Shown here piece after piece: positions 39,153-50,954 of a stretch of DNA of 64,000 nt. The notes below the pieces were generated by a model. The model had not been told where the DNA came from and did not search any database. It saw nothing but the letters and a program-made list of their open reading frames with translations. Each line of letters starts with the position of its first letter. Positions within the stretch are counted from its first letter, which is position 1. The DNA lies in the NCBI RefSeq assembly GCF_037975245.1, contig NC_092572.1:27077989-27141988 (forward strand). The letters run 5' to 3'. This DNA is from Apostichopus japonicus. Its lineage: Eukaryota > Echinodermata > Holothuroidea > Aspidochirotida > Stichopodidae. Made by a program: the position numbers and the translations under genes.

Positions 39153-40195
39153 GTATGTGTATATTGTAACTTAAGAATGGTAGTTCAAATTAAGGGCCAA
39201 AAGATTTTTAGTAGTAAACACATGCATGGGTGCAAGTTGCATATTGAAAAAAAACTTCACTTGCCTTTAATTGACAAGTCATCATAAAATTCAAATGACA
39301 TTCTATTTTTTTATAAATTATGTTTGCATTTGATGCATAATGCTTAAAATGTTGCTTTAATGTCACAATTATAACTTGTTATAAAGTATTGGGAATTTTC
39401 AGAGCAACCTTTACACCTAACATACGTTTGCAGCGTATATATTCTTCTAGTACAATTTACATATTTAGATTTATTATATCTTTTACAAAATATACCAAGC
39501 TTCACTGTCACATTATATGTCATTGCTGGATGCCTCTTTCATTAAAGCATGCTTAGAAACTGTTCTTGACAGAGTCATTTGATATCATGGTTAAAACTTG
39601 AGTAACTAGGCCTTATTTTATCTAACACCACAGTTCATAGTCCTCTATATGGATTTACCTATTTAACACTAGACTTTACATTATATTATCCTTTATGTAA
39701 GCAGATTTTATGTTATTCTAATTATGTAATTGTATTCAATGTTAACCTGATCAACTCACATAGCATTTCACTTTGCCTCATTAAAACGATGAAGATTTTT
39801 TCCTCACAAGACATGGTAAAAGATTAGCTGATTCTTGTAATTACTAGTAATGAAAAGAGAACTTTTGCATATGCAACTGGTTTCATTAACATTTTTATCG
39901 TCACCCAAAGGAAGGACTTGTAATAGTTTGCTGTAATCTGAACCAAAGAGTTCTTGTTCTTACTTTCTAGTTCACTTGCATAAATACTTTATTTTTCTGA
40001 AAGGATACAATGAAGTACGTTTTACTGGGAATAACTTTTTAATAATAGTGGATATTGAGAATTAGTGAAAAAGGGGATGTAAAGTGAAAATGCATAGGAA
40101 TTCAATGACTGCTAAAACATGGTGCATGTATTACATAGTCACTTTTAATTATTAACATGCTTTTTGTCAAGCTCGTGTTGTGTTTTCTTTGACAG

Positions 40196-40342
40196 GAACT
40201 GGAAACCTTGAAGTTGAAGCGTGGACAGACCAAATGTCAGTTTGCATTGAATAAAATTGATAATACCCTAAACATAGGAGTCAAGATATCTCTATGGCAA
40301 GCAGAGGAAACTAATAAAATTGAGTTACCAGAAGTAATCGAG
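40196..40342 (+). CDS. Exon 12: end of UPA-like module 2
   Basis: 147 nt, phase 0 to 0, acceptor ttctttgacag, donor ATCGAG|gtaggg. Reads ELETLKLKRGQTKCQFALNK, then LNIGVKISLWQAEE. Same pattern as exons 7 and 19. Confidence 0.8.
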
Positions 40343-41228
40343 GTAGGGTTTGCATTTTCAGGACCATTAGAAATTTTCTGAATTAATATGTGTCTAGAAA
40401 AGCTACATGATCTGAAGCAAGGTATATGAATATGTGATGACAAAAACAAAAATGTTCTCTAAATATATTTGATGGCATAATTAAGCTGTTTAGAGTCTTG
40501 GAGCAAGTTGTAGCATTTAACCGATGAGCAATCCATTAAGATAGCACATCTCTGTTTTAAGAAAAAAAGCGCCACAAAACGTTTAACGTTTATCTCAAAA
40601 TGAAGTTGGATTGGATTACAAAGTAGCTCTCTCTAGCCACTCTTTTGAAGACTTGACTTATATAGCTCTTATTCTCGTAGGAAATATATTAACGTACCAA
40701 TAGTTACATCAGCATCTCCAATCTGCTCAAACTACACAACATTCTCACTGATAAAGTTACTGAACCGTGAGCAAGTACTAGAGCAAAGCACTACATGTTG
40801 TATAATCTTGACATATACTTATTTATCTTATTCCTGATATATAAAATGACCAATGGTCAATTCAACCAGGAAGAGAAGATTCGGTACAATAGTTTGTGTT
40901 TCGCACAGTTGGCTTAATTAATTACCTTGTCGTTGTCATGAATTTGAGACTTGTTAACAATGGCTAAGTATCACAATTGGTAATAAAGTGACAAGTTAAA
41001 CTAAAATGGCTATCTTTATTTTCTATATTTGTGTATGTAATCCATATGTAAGTTTCTAAGTTTTGATAAAAATTCAGAAAAACAGCTTGATATTTTTCGT
41101 TTGGTGACATCGCAGATTATTCTTTAACATATGTTTTTTTCTTCTTCAAATGAATAAAAGAGAATGAGCTGACTTGTGTTTCCTGTGAATTCCAATTGTT
41201 AACCAATAATGTTCAATTAAAAATGTAG

Positions 41229-41337
41229 GTGGACAAGCTTCAAGTAGTGGATAACCAGCAGCATTCTGGTGAGATACAAGACCCGGCAACGCTTCGTCGT
41301 GATAGCCCACAATGTTCCCTGCCAAGAGTTGAAACAG
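41229..41337 (+). CDS. Exon 13: linker
   Basis: 109 nt, phase 0 to 1, acceptor aaatgtag, donor ACAG|gtaaaa. Polar, probably disordered: VDKLQVVDNQQHSGEIQDPA, then TLRRDSPQCSLPRVET. Confidence 0.7.
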
Positions 41338-41851
41338 GTAAAACATCTCTGGTATTATATTTCGTTGTTTTTTTTTAAATTCCATTTATCATGCAAGGGA
41401 AGACATTTGATGAATTTCAAAGGAGTTGGGAAGAAATGCAGACTCTGGAGAATCTTAGAAAGCAGAATTCATGTCACCAATGAGAAGAGAACATCAAGAT
41501 GCAATATTTTAGCAAACAAAGAAGAAAAATGCAGAAAGAATATGAACATTGAGTTGAGTATATTTCGTAGGTCATAGTGATTGCATGTCTACGATAATAT
41601 TAGGTAGCTAACAGAGGGTGCACGCAAACTTAACTTGAAAATAGAATATCAATCCTTTTTTATGGATAAGCTTCATCAATGCTAACATCTTCAATGATTA
41701 TGCAGCAGACTGTGACACTAATATTAGTTGCCAAGTGTTTGATAGATTCCTTACCTGGCAGTATGGCCTCGATTTGGTAATGGAGCTAAAATGATTTTAA
41801 CTTGCATTGTACTCTGGAACAGGATACTTTTTCTTGCATTGGCATTCCACA

Positions 41852-41927
<76 letters not shown>

Positions 41928-42344
41928 TTTTGAAGTCATAAAAAGTTCTCCTGGGCATGAAGTGCTGTAGCTAATATGCTCAGTGCGTAAGGTTAACAAA
42001 CATGCCTTAATTTTATATTTCATTTCCAAATTCATGTCTCATATGTTTGTACATGATAAATACAATATATCATTACAGGAAATAAGTTAACATATTACAA
42101 GTACAAGCTTAACAATAAGCACTTTGCTGATGACTCATACTTTACAAAATTACCCCCAGAGTATTCCAATTTCCTTGACTACTTAATATTTGATCACTGC
42201 TTTCGTGTTCTGCTAAGAATGCAGCAAAATATTTGTTAAGTCACACGGTGATCAAATTGTACATCTACTTTGATATAAGATCATTACACCTTTATCAGCA
42301 GAATTTTTCTTTAACATCTTTTACATCTTTACATCTGTTTTAAG
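41338..42344 (+). other. Intron with TA/TG/CA palindromic microsatellite
   Basis: At 41,851-41,927 the order (TA)n-(TG)n-(TA)n-(CA)n makes a long self-complementary low-complexity tract. A Lys-rich stretch at 41,400-41,570 has coding-like texture across frames but no supported splice sites. Confidence 0.6.
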
Positions 42345-42431
42345 ATGAAAATTGTTATTACCAGCAACACACATTTCGCCCAAAGATGAAACAAGAGGCG
42401 CTATCAGGACATCAACGTTGCAGTTGTAAAC
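42345..42431 (+). CDS. Exon 14: linker, Cys/His rich
   Basis: 87 nt, phase 1 to 1, acceptor tctgttttaag, donor AAAC|gtgagt. Reads DENCYYQQHTFRPKMKQEAL, then GHQRCSCK. Symmetric, so skippable. Contains three Cys and two His but not a recognised zinc-finger spacing. Confidence 0.65.
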
Positions 42432-42955
42432 GTGAGTAGATCGCTTGGTAGTTTTGCCACATTCAGGTTTGGATTGAACCTATTTTAAAGGAAACATTAA
42501 AACAAATGTACCAGCCACTTAATCAGTGACACAATTAAATGTTATTTATTCCTCATAAGTTTTTTTTTTGAGGCATTTACTATAATTTTTTAATTGGCAG
42601 TACTAGCTGCTCAGAGAGGCGACTGTTGTAGAAGTTTGTTAATATCAATAGCCAGATATAGAATAAGTATGGCCACCACCAGAGTGAAGATGTACCTTTC
42701 TTGCAGTGAAAGTGTTAGTAAGCCTAGCTAATACACCATTAACATATACTCATACTGTCCTGAAGTTACTTTGATATAATAAGTAGCATCATGTAATTTT
42801 TTCGATGTTGGATCATTATGCCTAGTCAAGTTTTGTCAAGTGTCACAGGAACATAATCAGTGGTCAAAATTAACTATTGAAGCTTTATTAAAATCTGTGC
42901 CTTGTTTTTAACTATCTTAATTATGTTCATTCTATTACATGAAATACAACTACAG

Positions 42956-43015
42956 AAATAGGGAAGCAAAAAAAGCGTACAAAGGGACGTAAGAGAGTTT
43001 ATAGCCATACTAAAG
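42956..43015 (+). CDS. Exon 15: basic linker, NLS-like
   Basis: 60 nt, phase 1 to 1, acceptor caactacag, donor AAAG|gtgagt. Reads QIGKQKKRTKGRKRVYSHTK, with 9 Lys/Arg in a 13-residue stretch. It resembles a nuclear localisation or nucleic-acid binding patch. Symmetric, so it could be alternatively spliced to change localisation; that is inference. Confidence 0.65.
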
Positions 43016-44565
43016 GTGAGTTAAGTGCAATCATAAATACTACAGAACAGATTGGAAAATGTTTTATGTAACACTCTGTATTGCCCAAAAATATTAAGAG
43101 ATGACTGTTAGGTACTAGCAACTTTAAAAGTTTTGACTTGTCTTTTTGTTGTTATTCAACAAAAAAATAACACAAATGTTCCCTGTAATTTCAATCCAAC
43201 TGCATAGATTATGCTTTATGTTCTCGGGAGCTCCTGTGGTGCACAGAACATGTCAATGTATTCTGTTTTGCTGGTTGAATATCTTCAAATACACCAAACA
43301 CACGACCAATTCTGCCCCTGAAAGTTCCAGAATGTGGGATCCAAAAGTAGGCTAGAGTCTGGATAATTTTGTGTCTATTAAAGTAGTTTTAGTATGTTTT
43401 GACATTACTTTGTGTGTAAATAATCTCTGTTAAATAGTAGTATGGTCACATTGCTGTGATATAATGGTGCAAAACGTGCTTCTTTGTTACCTTTCTTCTA
43501 CTGTTAAAAAACACCCACAGGTGTTGAAACAAAATTCAGAGCAAAATACAGCTTTGATAACTGTAACTGTAGCATCATTTACTTGTACAGAGTATATGGA
43601 GAGTAGAGTATTGCTATAGCAGCTCGTGATTACAGACCAGGATGCCTGATTGCCCCATGGCTGGGTGCAAAAGAAGTTGAGCAAAGAATATAGGATCGTG
43701 TGACACCCAACATTAGGTTGTTTAACCGCACCCCGATGGGGATGCACCTCTATTGCAGTGATTTGACCTTCCTATTTTGGTTATCTCCAAAGACTTATAA
43801 TATCAAGATCTCCATTTAAATATCCTATGGATTAACAGAGGTCAATAGAGGTTAAAGTATTGACACCTTGTAAAAAAATTAAGTTACTCAACATTTAAAA
43901 CTTGCATGATCATAATAATAGCTTGACCTTTGGACCCTAGCCAGAACTTCTTCAGATGATAGCTGAAACCAAAGCAGAGATTTGGGACACACTTAGAAGA
44001 GATAAACAGACTAATTTGGTTCAATAGATAACGAATAGAATAAATTTGTCAGAACAGTGGTGAGATAAAAGAGATGAGTAAATTGCTGTGGAGATGAATT
44101 CTACAGAGGGGTGAGAATTTATGGAAGATGATTAGTAATGGAACTAAATGAAGAAATGTAAAGAAAAAGGCGACGTTATGGGAATTGGAAATGATGTTAA
44201 ATTAGTCTGTACCTTCTTGGATGTTGAGACCATGAGGATGGAAGGTGCAAAGACATTACATATTGTACTAAGGTTTGTATCAATTCATGCACAAAGATTT
44301 TATGTATATCCTTTAGTATTGTCAAGAGTAATCTTGTCTATAGCTTATAATTATATTGTTATGGTCACTGAATGCATTGTTCATAGAATTGTAACGAAAA
44401 GCAGCTGTAATTGCATATTGCGCTTACAATAACTCAAAATTCGTCAAGTAATTTATAATTGGAAATTTCTAAATGCTCTCCGTTTGCTGTATATCGTGCA
44501 TATTTTTGTATTTCCTGCCATTAAATATATATCATTTTTTAAACAAGTATCACTCACTCTAATAG
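43016..44565 (+). other. Intron, nothing recognised
   Basis: Short ORFs only, with one diverged GGTCA-repeat block near 43,840-43,880. Confidence 0.4.
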
Positions 44566-44859
44566 TGTGCACAGTACTGAACGAGGAAGGAGGAGTCCTA
44601 GAGTTGACAAAACATGGTGTCCGTTTAGAAATACCCTGTGGTGCTCTAAGAGAGGAGTGCCAAATTCAGATGACAGTTATTCTACCCAGTGAAATTCAAA
44701 TGGATGACTCATTGGATAGTAACTCGTCAGGGGTAATTGAACTTCTACCTAGTAATCTACAATTACTGAAGCCAGCAGCTTTGACATATCCTCATTGTTT
44801 GGTTCTCAAGAAAGGATTTGAAAGGAAAGCAAAGATACAGAGCAGTGATCACGCAGCAG
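44566..44859 (+). CDS. Exon 16: ZU5 domain
   Basis: 294 nt, phase 1 to 1, acceptor tcactctaatag, donor GCAG|gtaatg. Encodes a nearly complete ZU5 domain in one exon: EEGGVLELTKHGVRLEIPCG, then ALREECQIQMTVILPSE, SSGVIELLPS and LLKPAALTYPHC. ZU5 is a beta-sandwich found in ZO-1, UNC5, ankyrins and PIDD; with UPA it holds regulatory contacts, and in PIDD-type proteins a self-cleavage site. I see no HFS motif of the PIDD autoproteolysis type here. About 98 residues, normal for the family. Confidence 0.9.
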
Positions 44860-46413
44860 GTAATGTTGATCAAACAGCCTACAAATCAAATGGTTTTATT
44901 CTGTTCTTAATTCCCTGTTAATGCAAACACAATCGTTCTAACACTGAATCAATTGTTCAAAAAATTCTGTGCGATTAGATGATATGGCGAATGGCTTGTA
45001 AATATGATACCTGAAATGTGCAAGTATGCAACTTCGTAGCTCGGCAAAGCATAACAAAACACTTTTCAAATAAACATCTTTCGTTCTTTTAAAGGAGCTA
45101 CAACTTCTCCACAAATGAACCAAAATTTCTCCCAATCCTACAGATGATTGTTTGAAAATTAATCAAATCATAAAAATCAACCGCAAGCTGTAATGGTTAG
45201 GAACAAGAGAGTTTTAAAAAAATGTTAATGATGCTTTTCCAGATTCCAAAAAGTTATGCACCTTTATGTGAAAACCTCATCCATCGTTCTTTATATTGTA
45301 AAATAACCCACTGCAAGTTCGTAATATTTTGTCATCTTGCAGCAACACTTTCTGTATGAATATTTTCCTCTTCAATGTAAATTATACATTGTGTGCCGCC
45401 TTAATACCCTAGTAAGTAGATTTGGTCAATGGGTCAAAAGCTATATATTAATAGAATAATCACAAAAATATTGGTTAGATGAACACTTCACTTCGTTGTC
45501 ATTTACTGTAGGTCTAGCTCAGCAGGGACTGGTAAAAGCCTGAAAACCATGTAACCACATGACAAGTGATACCTGCATGAATATTACACTATGAGTTACT
45601 TCTCATGCTGAGTTTAAATAAACATTTTGTAGTTTATTATGGAGATCAAAGGTCAGTTCATCTCAACAGAGACCAAACAGTGTAGACTAAGGCTTGTGGC
45701 CATAATGTCTCCAGAAGGCAATCTTCAGATATCAGATTTCTAAGTGATTTAACTATAATTAATACATTATTACTTAACAGCTGCATTTTTGATTAATGTT
45801 ACACTGGATTGGAATACTGGATACAGTATTAATTACAGCTACATGACTAAGTTTATTTTAAGTCTCATGGGTCATATATCATGAAATTGTGTTGAAAAGA
45901 TGACATAATGAATTGAATTAGTCTTTAAAGTTTTTGTTCTCTCTCTATTATTATTGACTCGAAAACGTCCACCCCTCATTGGCAGCAAATAATAAATCAT
46001 TTTGTTTTTGTTTTGAAGTAGTATATACAGTATGGCGGTGGCCATTAACCGTTCATTCCTACACCAACTTATCATTCTATGATTAGACTTAATATTTATA
46101 TGAAAATGTAGTGCAGGTTACTACCTGTAAGTGGTATTAACATAGAACAAAAACATTGTGACATTATTTATATATTGTTATGTATAAATACATCTAATTC
46201 TATGATTTTGGAAGAGTATTGGTCTGATAAAGTTCATTTTATTTCACATTGTAGAGCTTTGTGAAAATTTTCAGAAGTATTCATACATTGATTCCCAGCT
46301 ATTTGGTTAAATAAGCATAAAATATGCCCGATTTTAACTAAGGTGTCAAATCACTTATAACTTTTCTTGTTTCTTTCTGGTTTGTCCTTTTTAATTTTTG
46401 TTGTGTTTGGTAG
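44860..46413 (+). other. Intron, nothing recognised
   Basis: AT-rich, with a diverged dispersed repeat near 45,500-45,690 and short ORFs. Confidence 0.4.
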
Positions 46414-46634
46414 GTTGTCAACCAGTCTGGATGGATATTGATGCTGAATATCACCTGGTAGAAGATAAGATCACAGTAATGCTTACAAGTTTTAGCTGGA
46501 AAAGATTTATCGCAGGTGATGAAATAGTTGCTGGAAAGAATATCCAGTTGTTTGCAGCTAAGAACCTGTCTTTTACAGATACGAGAACACATCTTGAAAT
46601 TGGGTATTATTGGGATTTACCAGGTGTACAGGAT
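46414..46634 (+). CDS. Exon 17: UPA domain, first part
   Basis: 221 nt, phase 1 to 0, acceptor gtgtttggtag, donor AGGAT|gtaagt. Follows ZU5 directly. Reads GCQPVWMDIDAEYHLVEDKI, then TVMLTSFSWKRF, with LEIGYYWDLPG near its end. Matches in position and strand pattern the start of the UPA module that follows ZU5 in UNC5-type proteins. Confidence 0.85.
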
Positions 46635-47387
46635 GTAAGTTATTCAAAAGCTCTGTACTGTAGGTAAAGCTGTATTTGCCAATATAAATCCTTCAGCACA
46701 TAACCATGATCAGGTACTGTTACCCCCAGTTTGACCCCTTAAAAATTGAGAGAAGGAAAAGCCATATTAAAGCTTAACAGAATTTAAAGACAATATCTTG
46801 CCTTTGTTAAGAAAAAGGTTATTTCAAAATCACCAGTGTAATGCATGTTCGGGCGCATTACCTAACCTGTCTGTTTCAAAGCTGTATAGTATGCTATATG
46901 TTGAGCCTAACATATCAAGCAGTCACTACAGTGACTGTCACTGTGTATGTGTATTGCAGATGGATTTCCAACAACTGTATATCTCTGTTAAATAAACGCC
47001 ATTCAAAGGAGAGTTTACAAAGTAAAGTTTACAAATTAGTGTCATAATCGGTAATAATTAATCAAATGATACTATATATAAATAATTGCGACATACAAGA
47101 AAACATACAAACACATACGAGACTTACATCTTTGTCATTAATTGCTTCACTGGTAACTGATCCCATGACTGTATATTGATCTCTCGATCAATCACCAGGT
47201 GCTAAATGTGGATTAAAATGGTTTCTTCACTTTAGAATCTGCAGCAAACTATTCGGTCATGCAATACATTGTTTGTATGAATTATAATTGTGAAATATAG
47301 TGTCATATTTAATGAAAGCATAGGTTTATATACATGAGCTGCTTTTCTCATCTCTATTTTGTTGCTTTGTCTGATTTTGCATGAAAG

Positions 47388-47528
47388 GATCTCATGTCAG
47401 ATAGAAACCATGCAGTTCTGTTGCATCGAATGCCTGCAGTATTTTATAAAGAAGGAAGACATCCTTTGGTGGCTGAGATAAACATATCCAAATCAACAAG
47501 TTGGATTAATCATGGTCAAAACCGTAAG
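47388..47528 (+). CDS. Exon 18: UPA domain, middle
   Basis: 141 nt, phase 0 to 0, acceptor catgaaag, donor CGTAAG|gtatgt. Reads DLMSDRNHAVLLHRMPAVFY, then LVAEINISKSTSWINHGQ. The end (strand, W, then phase-0 intron) is the point shared with exons 6 and 11. Confidence 0.85.
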
Positions 47529-49640
47529 GTATGTTGGCAACATGCAGAAAAAAGTGTGATATTGCTACTCCATTTGAGTGACCAAAATTAAGGAAACTAT
47601 AAAAATATGGGAGTAAGTAGTAGTCTGCTTACTTAAACTTGAGTGTGAATTACCTTTGATTTGATATTGGGTATGAATAACTACTTCTGAACTTTCAAAA
47701 TACTTGTCGTGATCAAATCTTGCTATTTTTTCCCGAAAGTGGTGTACTTTGTGAGGTATGAACTACTATTGCCAACATTTTAGTTGAGCTGCATATTTCA
47801 ATTAAAAAAGAGGAAGCACCCACAAAATGTTTATTGATTTCTCAATAGACTGTCAGTCTAAAACATGTTGCCCCGGAAAATGTAACAAGTATGAGCATGA
47901 ATGAGACATTACAGATTTACTTTGCATATATATATATATAAATATATATATATCCTACAATTGTTGACCATGTACTTTATAGAGACACTTTAACTAATGT
48001 CTGTTTGTCAAACATATAGGTGACACCAAAACACCAAAAAACGATTTTGCCATTCCAATTTTCTTATGCTCATGAAATCTTTCATTGTTGCAATCTCCTC
48101 GTTATGCCAAGAATTGACTTATTAACAGGCTAGCAGTAAATAAAGTAAAGGTGAGTGTGCCTCTCAATGCTATTGAACTCTTGTTGGCTAGTAGTCCTGA
48201 TAGTTTCTGCATTCAGTCAACTTAGCTCGAATTCTCTAACACTGCGTTGTAAGTCACAATACAACAAATTTACATGTTAATGGTATTTACAGTATGTGGG
48301 TGAATGGTCTGAAATATTTTTATACATATAACTCCTATAGAATGCAATTTTAGGAAGCAGTGATAGATGCCCTAGATGTAATTTGGGCTTTCTGGACAAT
48401 GTGAATCTATGACTTTACAGCCGTGTCTGTGTGGTATAAACTGTGGGCGCTTGTGGTAAGCTTCAAATGTTATTATCTCCCTACGTGAAAATCAGGTTTT
48501 ACTTGTCTATGCTTTTGTGATGTGTTGTTAGGTGTTTTTATCCGTCATTAGTATGAAACAATTTGGACTATTCTTTGAATGTTTTTTAATGTAATTATGG
48601 AAGCATATTTGGAAAGCTAAGTGCGATGTGTTAATGAACAGTGAATCAGAAAGTATTGACCATCCCAAGTTGTAATTGTTCCTCAAACTAAATAAAATTT
48701 GGAACTTTATGGTCTTGAAGAATTTTGGGGTAATAGTAAGAAATCAGAGTATAGGGCTCTTTTTTTAACAACAGGAACGTTAAGCACTTTGAATGAGACT
48801 GTGTCTGAATGTTTGCAAGGAAATGGTCTCTTCGTTGTCTTTAACATTGTGTTAAACATACGTAGCTCCCAAGATAAAAAACCTTTGTCCAAGAAACCAG
48901 CTTTCATTCCTAATTTAGCACTCACTCCGATTGTTATTTGGAATGAGTTAAAATCTGCACAGCAGATCAATCCATCACGTTTTAGTCCTTTAACCTTACC
49001 AATGAGATTGTGAGTCATCAACATTTCTGTGAAGGCATTATGATGTTAGCATAGATGTAAAATGTTTGACTATGTGAAGAATTTGGCATGCAACTGGATT
49101 ATTACTGATTTTGCAGTCCTGATACTCTTATTTTCTTTGAACATGCAGATGCCTTTATATGGAGTGGTTGTATAAAAACTTGTTTTTATTTTCAGGATCC
49201 AAATTTTAAAATGTATGTTCTAGGAAAATATGTATGTATGTGATGCCCACACTTCTAACTCCAAAGGTACATGTTGGTTGAAGTTCGATCATATTACAAT
49301 ATGTGGAGGTCAAATGTTAAAGGCCTCATGAACATGATAACTCACAGGTACTGTACATCCATTTTGTTTGAAGTTAATACTTATCTTCTTTATCACTTTT
49401 ATCAATACAAGATCCGTATCGAAGTTGGTTGAGGTCACAGATCATAAGAGGCCATGCAACAAAGAACAAAGAGAGTCAACGGTGTTGTATCCTGAATTAT
49501 CCCCTGACATAGCAGAGGATGGACACAAATAATGTTTTATTCAGAGATTAAATATTTCATACTGTGAATTTATATTTATATTTAATGCATAGGGCAATAC
49601 AGAGCTTTTACAAGATGAGTAATTTTGTTTTATTCCCTAG
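47529..49640 (+). other. Intron with unrecognised two-strand ORFs
   Basis: At 48,699-49,024 there are overlapping 104- and 105-codon frames on opposite strands. Neither matches a family I know and neither has compatible splice sites. Otherwise short (TA)n at 47,929-47,953 and a GGTCA-type repeat near 49,300. Confidence 0.35.
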
Positions 49641-49790
49641 GAGATACCGTTTGAGCATGTCGCTACAAATCAGTGGGGTTTCTCTTCTTTTGAACTTGAG
49701 AGAAAAGACTCCAATGTGTCAGGAGATATGACATGTTTCTTCAATGTTGGGCAAGACACACAACTTGCGGATTTCATGGTGACTGTGGAG
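49641..49790 (+). CDS. Exon 19: UPA domain, last part
   Basis: 150 nt, phase 0 to 0, acceptor tttattccctag, donor GTGGAG|gtttgt. Reads EIPFEHVATNQWGFSSFELE, then GDMTCFFNVGQDTQLADFMV. The IPF-HV...W...F.LE...G...C...V.Q pattern is characteristic of UPA domains after ZU5. Confidence 0.9.
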
Positions 49791-50836
49791 GTTTGTAATA
49801 CTACTAGTGAGTGCTTGGATATAAGCATTCACTACAGTATATGTGCTAAAAAAACTTCCATACAGTTTCTTTTTGCTTACTAAAAGACCTGAGAGAATAT
49901 TTATTGCTTTATGCAGGCTTCAATTCCCAACAAATGTTTAGATTCCAACATTTTATTCATATTTAATGCAAAAATATTACACCTATGGTAGTGATTTTTA
50001 TTCTGCCTCACAGGTCTTTTATATTAGCAAAAGTAGGCATTAAACTTGTGTTTGTCTATTTTAGTGACTGGCAATTGAAAAGAAGAGGTATATTGTAGTG
50101 TCTCCAAGATGGACTTTTTCTAGTTTTAAACTTCCATCCAATAGGATACAAATTATAATATATCATTTTGATAGTGTCATCTTTTTGCATCAGACAGTTG
50201 GCCGATAGCATGATATTTTGAAGATATACTCTGATTCCTGCTTGAAATAATACTTCTTTCAATGTGCTAAGCAGTAAAAGTAAAGTTATTATTATTGGAA
50301 TATTTTTATCTGTATATCTGTATTGAGCAAATTTCATGATCCACATTTAATTAGGTCACCGCAATTCGACTTTTGCATTTATTGACTATTTTTTGTCACT
50401 GTCATTAGCTACATTGCACTTATGGCTTATCCAGCCAACTAGAATATTGCTCTGTTTTATCGATGTCTTGTGCCTTATCATATTATTTATGATACCCTCT
50501 CAATAATTGTCACTGACTGAATTTAAAATAATCATAGGAAACCGTTCAATGTCAGTGAAATTTATGGCAATTTAGAAGACTAATAATAAAGGCTATAATA
50601 TTTTAGTGGGAAGAAAAGGTTGAATTAGAAAGATAATTGTCTACAGCTCAATAACTGAATTTAGAGAAATGCAACTTAGTTTGCTATTAAATGGTACAAC
50701 CAGAAGGTTGAGTTAGAACATGTAAAACCGGTGATTTCAGGTGAACATCAAACTTTCCATGCCAGTCTTCACCTTAGGGTGGACATTTTACAGTCTGCTT
50801 CTCAGTGTAATTTAATGTTATTGGCTCATTGTTTAG

Positions 50837-50954
50837 ATGCCAAGCATATCAAAGTATGAAGATCCCAGCCACTTAACAAAGACCGACAGGGTTTCTGAAG
50901 GTACTCAGTACGATGAGATGGAATCTTGGTTGACAGAAATTAAGGCATCAGAAG
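50837..50954 (+). CDS. Exon 20: last ordinary exon seen, post-UPA linker
   Basis: 118 nt, phase 0 to 1, acceptor tcattgtttag, donor GAAG|gtaaga. Reads MPSISKYEDPSHLTKTDRVS, then YDEMESWLTEIKASE. Acidic linker with no stop. It ends one base into a codon, so the gene must continue into a phase-1 exon; the microexons downstream are all open in phase 1. Confidence 0.8.

Noticed and set aside
48699-49024. Overlapping 104- and 105-codon ORFs on opposite strands
   Set aside because: No recognised domain, no compatible splice sites, within an intron of the ZU5/UPA gene.
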